Below are positions 40,863-49,598 of a stretch of DNA of 64,000 nucleotides, piece after piece. The stretch comes from Paenibacillus sp. P25 (GTDB lineage Bacteria; Bacillota; Bacilli; Paenibacillales; NBRC-103111). The stretch lies in contig CP085629.1 in assembly GCA_024704175.1 (NCBI GenBank), positions 3,472,001 to 3,536,000 on the forward strand, read 5' to 3'. Within the stretch, counting starts at the first letter, position 1, and the number at the start of each line of letters is the position of its first letter. The notes under the pieces are model-generated. The model had not been told where the DNA came from and did not search any database. It worked only from the letters and a program-made list of their open reading frames with translations. Both the position numbers and the translations under genes were made by a program.

Positions 40863-42266
40863 TTATTTCTTATCGGAGCCTACCGCCCACAATACCGATG
40901 CGTCGAACAGCTTCCACAGCTCATCCGTCGCGTTATCCTTCATACCGTCGGATGAAGCGCCGAACATGACCGTACGGGCGGCAACGGCTTCGCCCAGAAC
41001 GTTCTTCGAGCCTTTCTCGTAGGCGATAATGGCCGCCTTGGACGGGTCGGACTTGATGGCGGCAACGACCATTCCTTCGTCGCTCGGAATGCCGAAGGAA
41101 ATGGCGCTGGGTTCGTAATAGAATTCCACGTCGCCGCTTAATCCTGCCGCCAGCGGAGAATCGCTTTTCTTGATTGTAATCGTCGTTTGCTTCGGAAGAT
41201 CTGTATTTTCCGCGACCTTCGAGAAATCGGCGTCGCCGAACGAAATCGATTTATTGTAGATAATCGGCACCGGCAGCGTCTTCAGCTTCTTCCTGACATA
41301 TTTGGAGTTCGTGGTAGAGCCGATCACTACAAGATCATAACCGCTGAGTGCTTCCGGCGTGATTTTCGAGCTGGCCAAACGGGTCACTTCAAAGCCGAGC
41401 CCCTGCAAACGGTTGACGATCGGTTTATCCTCCGTGCGGAATTCCCCGTTGGAAGCCTGCACGTCGCTGGTGACAACAACCTTCTTCCCTTTGCCCGTTC
41501 CTGCAGGCTGGGGTGCCGGTGCCGCCGGCTTCTCGGGCTCTACGGCCGGTGTCGTCGGTTTATCGGGCTGTGCGGGAGGGGTCTGCGTCCCTGGTGTGGC
41601 CGTCTTGCCTTTATCCGCGAAGAGCTTCTTCGCCTCGTAGCTTGCAAGCGCCAGCATTTTCCGGGTGGCCGGATCTTTGCCGCCGAAGGAGCCGTTATCC
41701 AGCTTCGTCAGGATGTTCTTCTCCAGCGCCAGCGCCACGTAGCCCTTGGCCCAATCGTCGACCGTGCTATCCGCGACAGGGGTCGCTTTCTTGGCGGCAT
41801 CGTCCAGTCCGAGACCGCGAATGAGGAACGCCGCCAGCTCCTGCCGGGATACTTCGCCGGACGGGTTGTACATTTTGCCTTCGGCATCGTATCCGTTCGT
41901 GAGCCCCGCTTTCTTCAGCGCCTCCACATACTGCAGCGACCAGTGATCCGCAGCGATATCCGAGAAGGAGGAGGTTGTAAGCGTTTTATCGATCGGCAGC
42001 GCGAAAATAATGGCGGCTACCTTGGCGAACTGGGCGCGGTCCATCTTGGCGTCGATCCCGAACGTATCGTCGGAAACCCCGCTGAACACGCCGCCTTTAA
42101 TGAGCTCGTCGAATTTGGCTTTGACGTCCTGCGGGAGATCCTTCAAATCTTTAAAGTCATCCGCCGTTTTGCGCACCGGAGTCTCGGCAGGGGCGGCAAA
42201 GGCAAACGGGAGCAAAGCGAGCGACAGCAGCAAAAAACATAAGAGTGAAGTGGTGATTTTCTTCAT
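40863..42266 (-). CDS. SLH-anchored protein fused to a ThuA/GATase-like surface domain
   Basis: Intact, about 467 residues. Signal peptide M-K-K-I-T-T-S-L ending A-F-A; three SLH repeats (residues about 30-210: D-D-T-F-G-I, I-A-A-D-H-W-S-L-Q-Y-V-E-A-L, V-D-D-W-A-K-G-Y-V-A-L-A); a Pro-rich linker (about 225-270); then a Rossmann-like domain (K-G-K-K-V-V-V-T-S-D, G-Y-D-L-V-V-I-G-S-T-T-N-S-K, P-L-A-A-G-L-S-G-D-V, A-I-I-A-Y-E-K-G-S-K-N). This last domain is paralogous to four lipoproteins upstream in the same direction (45275-46345 and 51252-53437). Thus the same domain is offered both membrane-anchored and wall-anchored. ATG at 42266 behind AAGGAAGGTG. Its function is unknown; glycan binding is a guess. 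Confidence 0.88.
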   Translation of the reverse strand: MKKITTSLLCFLLLSLALLPFAFAAPAETPVRKTADDFKDLKDLPQDVKAKFDELIKGGVFSGVSDDTFGIDAKMDRAQFAKVAAIIFALPIDKTLTTSSFSDIAADHWSLQYVEALKKAGLTNGYDAEGKMYNPSGEVSRQELAAFLIRGLGLDDAAKKATPVADSTVDDWAKGYVALALEKNILTKLDNGSFGGKDPATRKMLALASYEAKKLFADKGKTATPGTQTPPAQPDKPTTPAVEPEKPAAPAPQPAGTGKGKKVVVTSDVQASNGEFRTEDKPIVNRLQGLGFEVTRLASSKITPEALSGYDLVVIGSTTNSKYVRKKLKTLPVPIIYNKSISFGDADFSKVAENTDLPKQTTITIKKSDSPLAAGLSGDVEFYYEPSAISFGIPSDEGMVVAAIKSDPSKAAIIAYEKGSKNVLGEAVAARTVMFGASSDGMKDNATDELWKLFDASVLWAVGSDKK

Positions 42267-42403
42267 TCCATGCACCTTCCTTGGTTCAATGTAAGTAGCT
42301 CATACCTTATCATGTGAAGCAACCGGCCTGGACTTACACCCCTTCGCAACCCAACTTCAATGCGTGGCTTCCTTTTAAAAATAATATGAAAAGGCTTTCG
42401 CAT

Positions 42404-42431
42404 TATAGGGGCTTCGGCTCATGATTATAGG
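42404..42431 (-). promoter_or_regulatory. Shared motif copy 5 upstream of the SLH-fusion gene
   Basis: Minus-strand GAACCTATAAT, then 13 nt, then CCCCTATAATG; CCTATAA is at 42431-42425 and CCCC at 42411-42408. The second box contains a perfect TATAAT 17 bp from the first, which favours a promoter reading. The start codon is 138 nt downstream. Confidence 0.62.
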
Positions 42432-42463
42432 TTCATTGTTCCCTTCTCGGACGGCTCCCCGCC

Positions 42464-43801
42464 TTATTTGCCCGTCGCCTTCTTGACTTCGTCCTTCGCC
42501 GCCTTCTCGGTCTGGATCGCCTTGGTCTCCCGCTCCTCAATCATCCGCAGCGCCGTTACGGAGTCCTTGGATTCCTTGAAAATGAGCGGGTCGAACACGT
42601 TCTGCGTGGCTGCGAGATGATAGGTCAGGCCCGATGCGCGTGCAGGAGCCGCCGGAGCATACTTGCCGGAGAAGATCGATGCGACGTTCTTTCCTTTCAG
42701 CTGAGGCAGGTTTTGGCCGAATGCGTCCTTCACCGCCTGCGTCTGCAGCGGAACGATGATCCCTTCCTTGGACAGCTGGATCTGGACCTCTTCGCTAAGC
42801 AGGTAAGCCATCACCTGAAAGGCCAAATCCTTCTTCTTCGACTGCTTCGTAATGTACATGGAGTAGATGTTCGGCTGATATTTGGTATCCGGCACATCGC
42901 TGAAATACGGGACGGTCGAAATATCGAAGTTCAAATTCTTATTGTCCTCGTAAAACTTCACAATCCGGTCCGAGGACGCGACGGCCATGGCGATATTGCC
43001 CTGTGAGAATTTCTCCACCGTATCGAACTGGTTGGCGGGAATTTCGTAGAAGCGTCTCAGGTTGTCGACCAGCTTCTTCCATCCGTCCGACGTCATGCTG
43101 ACCTTGTCCTCCGTGGGATGCAGCGGGTCCAGCGACAGCTGGTTGTAGTTCATATAGTGGCCGGGATTCTGCGAATAGCCCTTATAGGTGACTTCCCCTT
43201 CGACGCGGGTCAGCTTCTTGGCCAGCTCGTACGCTTCATCATAGGTCATGCCGGGCTTCGGGTAGTCGACGCCGAATTTATCGAAGATATCTTTGTTATA
43301 GTAGAGTATAAAATCGGCGGCCTGGAACGGCAGACCGTAAATGGCCCCCTCCTGCGTGACGTTCTTCATCCGCTGCATCATGGTCGGGTTCAGCTTGCCG
43401 GTATCGAAGTTATACTTCTTGATCAAATCCCTCATGTCGTACTGCAGATCGTTATCGAATATATACCGATTCATATTCAGCTGCGAATCGTCCATAATGA
43501 TGTCCGGAATCGTGCCGGCCGCAAGCAGGTCCTTATACTGCCGGCCCGGATTGTCCCAATGCACATGCTTCACCTTGATATCCGGAAATTTCTTCTTGAT
43601 TAATTGCCCGATCTGCTTCTCGAATATATCTTCCTTCACGTAAAAAGCGGGCCACACCGTATAGATGAACAATTCGTTATCCGGCGAGGCGGCGGCGGTG
43701 GCCGGCTTGGCAGCATCCCCGGCAGGAGTCGTCTCGCAGCCGGCCAGTAAAGCCAGCGCCGACGCGATGAAGATCGAGCTTGCCCAAAAGCGTTTCATCA
43801 T
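42464..43801 (-). CDS. Solute-binding lipoprotein, array member 1
   Basis: Intact 445-residue family 1 binding protein. Lipobox L-A-G-C with Cys22, a short Ala/Pro linker, then N-E-L-F-I-Y-T-V-W-P-A-F-Y-V-K, H-W-D-N-P-G-R-Q-Y-K-D-L and A-A-G-T-I-P-D-I, motifs shared by all or most of the five array members. The hinge and ligand side include N-K-D-I-F-D-K-F-G-V-D-Y-P and G-H-Y-M-N-Y-N-Q-L. The C-terminus is a Lys-rich helix. It probably delivers an oligosaccharide to the permease pair at 53466-55330, since no other permease is near. Differences from its paralogs lie mainly between residues 110 and 300. ATG at 43801 behind AAGGAGG. Confidence 0.92.
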   Translation of the reverse strand: MMKRFWASSIFIASALALLAGCETTPAGDAAKPATAAASPDNELFIYTVWPAFYVKEDIFEKQIGQLIKKKFPDIKVKHVHWDNPGRQYKDLLAAGTIPDIIMDDSQLNMNRYIFDNDLQYDMRDLIKKYNFDTGKLNPTMMQRMKNVTQEGAIYGLPFQAADFILYYNKDIFDKFGVDYPKPGMTYDEAYELAKKLTRVEGEVTYKGYSQNPGHYMNYNQLSLDPLHPTEDKVSMTSDGWKKLVDNLRRFYEIPANQFDTVEKFSQGNIAMAVASSDRIVKFYEDNKNLNFDISTVPYFSDVPDTKYQPNIYSMYITKQSKKKDLAFQVMAYLLSEEVQIQLSKEGIIVPLQTQAVKDAFGQNLPQLKGKNVASIFSGKYAPAAPARASGLTYHLAATQNVFDPLIFKESKDSVTALRMIEERETKAIQTEKAAKDEVKKATGK

Positions 43802-43834
43802 TCCAACCTCCTTAGGTTCTTGAACTCAACGAAG

Positions 43835-43872
43835 AAGAGGCTTTCTCCAAACGCATCTTGGGAAAGCCTCTT
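43835..43872 (-). other. Hairpin between two binding-protein genes
   Basis: A perfect 11-bp inverted repeat (AAGAGGCTTTC at 43835-43845; GAAAGCCTCTT at 43862-43872) lies in the 77-bp gap between array members 2 and 1. It has no strong T-run, so it may be a partial terminator, attenuator or RNA-stabilising stem that sets relative expression. Confidence 0.55.
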
Positions 43873-43878
43873 ATCCGG

Positions 43879-45218
43879 TTATTTTTTCGCAGCCTTATCG
43901 AGCTCGGACTTGGCCGCCTTGGCGGTCTCGATGCCCTTGGTAGACTGCTCTTCAATCATGCGCAGCGCCGTGACCGAGTCCTTCGACTCTTTGAAAATCA
44001 GCGGAGCGAACACGTTCTGCATCGGCACGTCGTACCACAAGAGTCCGTTTGCACGGGTCGCCGGCGGCATGGCGGTTTTGCCGAAGAAGACCGCCTTCGT
44101 ATTCTTGCCCCTCATTTGCGGCAGGTTTTGGCCGAAGGCGTCCTTCACCGCCTGGGTTTCCATCGGCACGATTACGCCTTCCTTCGCGAGCTCGATCTGA
44201 TGCTCCTCGCTCAGCGCGCAGCCATCGCCTGAAAGGCAAGGTCCTTCTTGGTTGACTGCTTCGTAATGTACATGGAATACACATTCGGCTGATACCTCGT
44301 ATTCGGCACTTCGCTGAAGGAAGGGACGGACACGATGTCGAAGTTCAGATTCTTGTTCTGCTCATGGTACGAGACCAGATGGTCCACCGTGGCTACGGCC
44401 ATGGCGATATTGCCTCGGGTTGCGAAGGTTTCCACCGTATCGAACTGGTTCGCTGGAATATCGTAGAAGCGTCTCAGGTTATCCACGATCTTCTTCCACT
44501 CCGGCGTATTGAGGCTTGCTTTATCCTCCGTCAGGCTGAGCGGGGAAAGCGAGAGCTGATTGTAGTTCATATAGTGTCCGGGGTTCTGGGAAAAGCCTTT
44601 GTAAGTGATTTCGCCGTCCACACGGGTCAGCTTCTTGGCCAGCTCGTAAATCTCGTCGTACGTCATGCCGTCCTTCGGATAGTCGACACCGAATTTATCG
44701 AAGATGTCTTTGTTGTAAAAGAGCACAAAATCGTTATTGTTGTAAGGCGACCCGTACAGCTTCCCCTCCGGCGTCAAATTCTTCATCTGCGCGACAAGCG
44801 CCGGATTCAGCTTGCTGGTGTCGAAATTGTACTTTTTGATCAAATCCGTGATGTCGTACTGCAAATCGTTATCGATGATCCATCGCTGCACATTCATCCG
44901 GGTGTTGTCCAGGATCAAATCGGGGATCGTCCCCGCAGCGATCAGGTCCTTGTACTGCCTTCCCGGGTTATCCCAATGCACATGCTTGATGGTGATGTCC
45001 GGAAACTTCTTCTTCAGATACTGTCCGATCTGCTTGTCGAACACTTCTTCCTTCGCGAAATAAGCAGGATTCACCGTGTAAATAAACAATTCGTTGTCAG
45101 GTGATTTCGGCTTCTCGGCTTCGGGCCGCTTATCCGGGGCGGCCGGAGACGCCGTACAGCCGGCAAGCAAGGAGAGTGATGCTGCGACGATAAGAGACAA
45201 GCGGGCCATCCGGTTCAT
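43879..45218 (-). CDS. Solute-binding lipoprotein, array member 2 (one frameshift)
   Basis: About 446 residues. Lipobox L-A-G-C with Cys21, then N-E-L-F-I-Y-T-V-N-P-A-Y-F-A-K and the shared H-W-D-N-P-G-R-Q-Y-K-D-L. The frame shifts near 44215, in the helix L-A-F-Q-A-M-A, and continues as Q-T-V/E-type C-terminal lobe with G-Q-N-L-P-Q-M-R-G-K and K-E-S-K-D-S-V-T-A-L-R-M-I-E-E. It is closest in sequence to member 1 and member 3. ATG at 45218 lies 56 bp after the Pro-rich lipoprotein gene, so both are in one transcript. Confidence 0.88.
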
Positions 45219-45274
45219 GTCTTTGATCCTAACCTCCTTCAGGATGAATACAGGCCTTCCCTACCAAGCAAAGC

Positions 45275-46345
45275 TTATCCGTTCTGCAGCGTCCAGAGCA
45301 CGAGACGGTCGAGAAGCTTCCAACCGGCATCCGTCGTATTCTCCTGCATGCCGTTATTCAGGTAGAAGAACGATAACCGCGCTTTGACAGCATACCCGTT
45401 ATCGGCCTTCGTGCCTTTATCGTAATAATAAATGGCCGCCTTCTTCTCGTCCCCGGGATGGTGGCGATGATCTTCGCTTCCTTGCCCGGAAGACCGTAGC
45501 TGATGCCAATCTTGGAGTTCGTTTCCTTATATACGTCTACCGTACCCGAGAAGCCTTCCGCCACCTTATGCGCGGGATCTTTAATCGCGATGGATTTGAT
45601 GTTCGCGACGGAAGCGCCGTCCTCGATGGAGGACAGGCCGAGATAGAACATGCCGTGATTTTTCACATAAACGGTAGGGATGGCGACGTCCTTCATCACG
45701 CCGTCCTTCAGAAACTTGGAATTCATCGTTTGGCTGATATAGATCAGATCATAGCCTTTCGTTTCAGCCGCCTTGAACTCCCTGTCGATCATCATCGTCA
45801 CGTTAAAGCCGAGCGCCTTGAGCCGTTCGGCGACAAAAGCATCCTCCGGCGCATTCTCCCTTCCGGCGAGAAGCAGCTTTTTCCCCTTGGCGGAAACTTC
45901 CTCCTTCTGGGGGGCAGGCGCAGGCTTGGGATCAGCCGGTACTGCAGCGGCGGGCTTCGGTTCCGGCTGCTCAGCTGGCTTCGGATCCGCTTGCTGCACC
46001 GGCTTGCTCTCCGACTGCTGTGCCGGTTGCTGTACCGGCTCGCTGTGCCGGCTTCGCTTCCGGCTGCGGCGCCGGTTTCGTCTCCGCTCCCTGTGCAGGC
46101 TCGGACTTCGTCTCGGGCTGCGCAGGGGCCGCCGGTTCCGCCGGCTTCGTCTCCGGCTGAACCAGTCGCCGTTCCTGCCGGCTTCGCCGAATCCGTTCCC
46201 CGGCCGGGGCTGATTTCGGCGGCGCAGCGGCCTCGTTCGTCTTGGCCATGCCGCCCGGACTGCCCGGCTCATTCTTCGCAGAAGAGCAGGCGATCAAGGA
46301 AATGGACATGAGCAGAACGGCCATCCATAAGAGTATGCGTTTCAA
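45275..46345 (-). CDS. Lipoprotein with Pro/Glu/Lys-rich linker and ThuA/GATase-like domain (about three frameshifts)
   Basis: About 355 residues. Signal M-K-R-I-L-L-W-M-A-V ends in the lipobox L-I-A-C (Cys20). A long repetitive linker of E-T-K-P-A, P-E-P-K-P and P-A-P-Q type units (residues about 30-145) follows; shifts near 46170 and 46040 lie in this low-complexity part. The C-terminal Rossmann-like domain runs K-G-K-K-L-L-L-A-G-R-E-N, G-Y-D-L-I-Y-I-S-Q-T-M-N-S-K, G-F-S-G-T-V-D-V-Y-K; a shift near 45460 (CCCGGGG run) leads to A-A-I-Y-Y-Y-D-K-G-T-K and the final D-A-G-W-K-L-L-D-R-L-V-L-W helix. The linker would let the domain reach through the wall. Function unknown. Confidence 0.78.
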
Positions 46346-46359
46346 TGCCCGATTCCCCT

Positions 46360-47682
46360 TTATTTCGCGGCCTTCGCCGTCTGGATTCCTTTGGTGGTCT
46401 GCTCCTCGATCATCCGCAGAGCGGTGACGGAATCCTTGGATTCGCCGAAGATCAGCGGAGAGAACACGTTATGAAGCGGAACATCGACATAAGTCAGGCC
46501 ATTGGCACGGGCGGCCGGAGGCATCGCATTCTTGCTGGCGAAGATCGACTGCGTGTGCTTGCCCTGCATTTGCGGCAGATTTTTCCCGAACGCTTCCTGC
46601 ACCTTCTTGCTCTCCAGCGGACTGATGATACCCTCCTTCGAAAGCTCGGTCTGCATCTCCTCGGAGAGCAGGTAAGAAATCACCTGGAAGGCGAGATCCT
46701 TCTTATTCGACTGCTTCGTGATATAGGCCGAATACATATTCGGCTGGGCCTTCGTATTCGGTACGTCGGAGAAGGAAGGCATGCTGGCGATATCGAAGTT
46801 CAGGTTTTTGTTCTGCTCGTACCATTGAATGATTTTCTCCGAGACATGGACGCTCATCGCCATTGTTCCTTTAGGGAAATCATCCACCGAAGTAAATTGG
46901 TTCGCCGGAATTTCGTAGAAGCGTCTCAGGTTGTCGACCAGCTTCTTCCAGCCTTCCGTGTTCAGCTCCGCCTTGTCTTCCGTCAGGCTGAGCGGGGACA
47001 GCGACAGCTGGTTGTAAGTCATATACAAGCCGGGATGCTGCTGGTAGCCCTTGTAGGTTTTCTCGCCTTCCACACGGGTCAGCTTCTTGCCCAGCTCATA
47101 GATTTCGTCGTAGGTCATGCCGTCCTTCGGATAATCGACGCCGAATTTATCGAAGATATCCTTGTTGTAAAACAGCACGAAATCGCTGAGTTGGAACGGC
47201 GGCCCGTAAATTTTCCCGTCCGGCGTCACATTCTTCATCTGCGCAAAGGCGGCCGGATTGAGCTTGCTCGTATCGAAATTGTACTTCTTGATCAGCTCCG
47301 TCATATCGTACTGGAGATCGTTCTTCATGATCTCCTTCTGCAGGTTACCCCGGGCGTTATCGATGATAATGTCGGGAATCGTGCCGGCCGCAATCAAATC
47401 CTTATACTGCCGGCCCGGATTGTCCCAGTGCACATGCTTGATCGTAACATCCGGAAATTTCTTCTTCAGGTACTGCCCGATTTGCTTCTCCCAAATTTCT
47501 TCCTTGACGTAAAACGCCGGGTAAACCGTGTAAATGAACAATTCGTTGGCATTCGAAGGAGCCGGTTTATTCTCTCCGGAAGCCTTCGGGTCCTGGGCGG
47601 AACCCGCCGGAGCCGCCGTACAGCCGGCCAGAATTGCTAGCGCAGAAGCCAGCGCTAAGGATGCTTTAACTGGTTTTTTCAT
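46360..47682 (-). CDS. Solute-binding lipoprotein, array member 3
   Basis: Intact, about 440 residues from ATG 47682. Lipobox L-A-G-C with Cys21, then N-E-L-F-I-Y-T-V-Y-P-A-F-Y-V-K, H-W-D-N-P-G-R-Q-Y-K-D-L, and N-K-D-I-F-D-K-F-G-V-D-Y-P. I choose this internal ATG because the signal sequence begins there; the in-frame extension upstream (to 47805) has no signal character. GGGAGG lies 12 bases before it, a little far. Stop and the next gene's start are 14 bp apart. It is the first gene after the 565-bp spacer with motif copy 6 and probably heads its own transcript. Confidence 0.9.
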   Translation of the reverse strand: MKKPVKASLALASALAILAGCTAAPAGSAQDPKASGENKPAPSNANELFIYTVYPAFYVKEEIWEKQIGQYLKKKFPDVTIKHVHWDNPGRQYKDLIAAGTIPDIIIDNARGNLQKEIMKNDLQYDMTELIKKYNFDTSKLNPAAFAQMKNVTPDGKIYGPPFQLSDFVLFYNKDIFDKFGVDYPKDGMTYDEIYELGKKLTRVEGEKTYKGYQQHPGLYMTYNQLSLSPLSLTEDKAELNTEGWKKLVDNLRRFYEIPANQFTSVDDFPKGTMAMSVHVSEKIIQWYEQNKNLNFDIASMPSFSDVPNTKAQPNMYSAYITKQSNKKDLAFQVISYLLSEEMQTELSKEGIISPLESKKVQEAFGKNLPQMQGKHTQSIFASKNAMPPAARANGLTYVDVPLHNVFSPLIFGESKDSVTALRMIEEQTTKGIQTAKAAK

Positions 47683-47926
47683 ACTTTCTAAGAACCTCCC
47701 CATTGGAAAAGACAAGGATATAAGCGGTTTCACCATTTCGTCTGCAGGTTCTGGATGCGTTGTACCTCGGCGGCTTGCTGCGGGCCTTATGGATAAGGAC
47801 TGCACCTCCTTCAGGGCTTCGCTTGCTGTGTAAACGCTTCTATTCTTACCAAGAATGAAGCGGATGCGGCCGACCTGCAGATCCGTTTGCTCCCCTTACT
47901 TTATTACGAAACGGTTACGCTTTCAT

Positions 47927-47951
47927 TGGGGCTGGAGGTATCTTTTATAGG
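47927..47951 (-). promoter_or_regulatory. Shared motif copy 6 upstream of array member 3
   Basis: Minus-strand GCAAACAACCTATAAA, then 13 nt from CCTATAA (47951-47945) to CCCC (47931-47928), followed at once by AATGAAAGCGTAACC, a cre-like box. The start codon at 47682 is about 245 nt away, the longest leader among the copies. Confidence 0.62.
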
Positions 47952-48031
47952 TTGTTTGCGGCATCTTCCCTACAGCGGGTTCAATGCAAGGATGCAGACC
48001 TGGAAACAGAGGTACGGTAGAGGGACGTGCC

Positions 48032-48153
48032 GGTGGGGTATCCACTTCCGGTCGCTGTTGTTTGCAGGAAATTTTGAATATAAGCCGCTTTACAGCGGTT
48101 ATTTCCCCGCAAACAAAGGCGAACGCTGGCGCTCCTCCAGTGGATACCCCACC
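48032..48153. repeat. 122-nt palindromic element with perfect 15-bp termini
   Basis: GGTGGGGTATCCACT (48032-48046) is the exact reverse complement of AGTGGATACCCCACC (48139-48153). Inside, TGTTTGC-AGGAAAT faces ATTTCC-CC-GCAAACA, and AAGCCGCT faces AGCGGTT at the centre, so nearly the whole stretch can fold into one stem-loop. It resembles a REP/MITE-type element more than a terminator; no transposase is present. Confidence 0.65.
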
Positions 48154-48247
48154 TACGTTTATTCTCTAGCACCAATGCATTTTCCAGATCTCTGCTGCCC
48201 GCCTTAGACGGCGCTGTGAATAGATGCCGCAAACGGTGGGGTGGTTA

Positions 48248-49582
48248 TTATTGGTACGGGTTGACGCCACCCTGCTTTTCGATCTCCTTGGCCTCGTTGA
48301 TCGACTTGTTCATCTGGTCCTGTGCCATCCGCAGCGCCGTTTGGGTATCCTTCGATTCGGTGGCGATCAGCTTCCAAACCAGATCGGTATTCGGGTCGAT
48401 GAATGTGAGGCCCGGCTTGCGGACCGGGGGCTTCGCACTGTTCAAAGCAAAGATCGACTGCAGGCTCCTGCCCTTCCATTCCGGAACGCCCTGCCCGAAC
48501 GCCTCCTGAACACCCGGGTCCGTCAGAGGCGAGACAACTCCCTGCTTCGACAGCTCCGTCTGCACCTCCGGCGACAGCAGGTAGGCCATTACCTGGAAGG
48601 CGAGGTCCTTCTTCGTCGACTGCTTCGTGATAAACATGCCGTTCGTGTTCGGCTGAAACTTCGACTTGGGCGCTTCCGGGAAAACGGGAACGGCCGCCAT
48701 ATCGAAATTCAAATTTTTATTTTCATTGATCAGCTTGACCGAATTCTCAAGGGAATCGATCATCATGGCGATGTTCCCTTTGGAGAAGCCGTTCGTCTTC
48801 ACCAGCTGGTTGCCGGGAATATCATAGAAGCGCCGGATATTATCCACCACCTTCACCCATCCGTCCGATACCATGGAAGCCTTGTCTTCGTTCGGATCGA
48901 GTGCAGGCTCGGACAGCTGATTGAACTTCATGTAATGGGCCGGATTCATCTGGAAGCCTTTATAGGTGATTTCTCCTTCCTGCCTTGTCAGCTTCTTGGC
49001 CTTCTCGTACGCTTCATCCCATGTCATCCCCGGCTTGGGATATTCCACTCCGAATTTATCGAAGACGTCCTTGTTGTACAGCAGCACCCATTCGTTCGAA
49101 TTGAACGGCGGCGAATAGATCTTTCCGTCCGACGAGTTGATGACGTGCTGCATATCCGCCGGATTCAGCTTGCTTGTGTCGAAGTTGTATTTTTTGATCA
49201 TGTCGGTCAGGTCGTACTGCAGATCGAACCGCCGAACCTGCCGGTAAGTGTTGCGCCGGACCTCGTCGAATACGATGTCGGGAATCGTTCCCGCCGCAAT
49301 CAGATCCTCGTAACGCCGCCCCGGATTGTCCCAATGCACATGCTTCAGCTTGATGTCGGGAAACTTTTGCTTGACCAACTGGCCGAGCTGCTTCTCGAAA
49401 ATGTCTTCCTTGACATAAAATGCCGGCCACGCCGTAAAAATGAACAACTCGTTCTCGGCCGCCTTTGGCGGGTTGTCGGCCGCCGGATTCAGCTCCGTTC
49501 CTGCCGGTGCGGATTCGCAGCCGGATGCCGCTGAGACGGCTAGGGCGACCAGCGGCCCCGGCCATCGGATTCGCTTCTTCAT
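48248..49582 (-). CDS. Solute-binding lipoprotein, array member 4
   Basis: Intact, about 444 residues from ATG 49582 (GGAGG 11 bases upstream; an earlier in-frame ATG abuts the ribosome site). Lipobox A-S-G-C with Cys22, then N-E-L-F-I-F-T-A-W-P-A-F-Y-V-K and H-W-D-N-P-G-R-R-Y-E-D-L. It shares with member 5 features absent from members 1-3: G-R/D-R-R-Y-E-D-L, L-T-R-Q-E-G-E, L-D-P-N/E-E-D-K-A-S-M-V-S, P-V-F-P-E-A-P and the C-terminal K-Q-G-G-V-N-P. The array thus falls into two subfamilies, which suggests different ligands. Confidence 0.92.
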   Translation of the reverse strand: MKKRIRWPGPLVALAVSAASGCESAPAGTELNPAADNPPKAAENELFIFTAWPAFYVKEDIFEKQLGQLVKQKFPDIKLKHVHWDNPGRRYEDLIAAGTIPDIVFDEVRRNTYRQVRRFDLQYDLTDMIKKYNFDTSKLNPADMQHVINSSDGKIYSPPFNSNEWVLLYNKDVFDKFGVEYPKPGMTWDEAYEKAKKLTRQEGEITYKGFQMNPAHYMKFNQLSEPALDPNEDKASMVSDGWVKVVDNIRRFYDIPGNQLVKTNGFSKGNIAMMIDSLENSVKLINENKNLNFDMAAVPVFPEAPKSKFQPNTNGMFITKQSTKKDLAFQVMAYLLSPEVQTELSKQGVVSPLTDPGVQEAFGQGVPEWKGRSLQSIFALNSAKPPVRKPGLTFIDPNTDLVWKLIATESKDTQTALRMAQDQMNKSINEAKEIEKQGGVNPYQ

Positions 49583-49598
49583 TCCAACCATGACCTCC

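Larger units (their letters stand above)
47683..48247. other. Intergenic spacer: promoter-like motif, long palindrome, no gene
   Basis: No supported coding region. It holds motif copy 6 (47927-47951) and the 122-nt palindromic element (48032-48153). A strong AAGGAGGTG on the minus strand near 47805-47813 is not followed by a usable start codon; it may be the remnant of an older gene start. Confidence 0.6.

Noticed and set aside
47800..47820. Strong Shine-Dalgarno AAGGAGGTG on the minus strand as start of a small leader gene
   Set aside because: The only GTG overlaps the site itself, and no ATG, GTG or TTG follows at a usable distance; the in-frame extension of member 3 from here has no signal sequence.
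48224..49534. 436-residue plus-strand open frame opposite binding-protein member 4, and similar frames opposite the other members
   Set aside because: The same antisense pattern recurs opposite every paralog, which shows that it follows from the coding strand and is not an independent gene.
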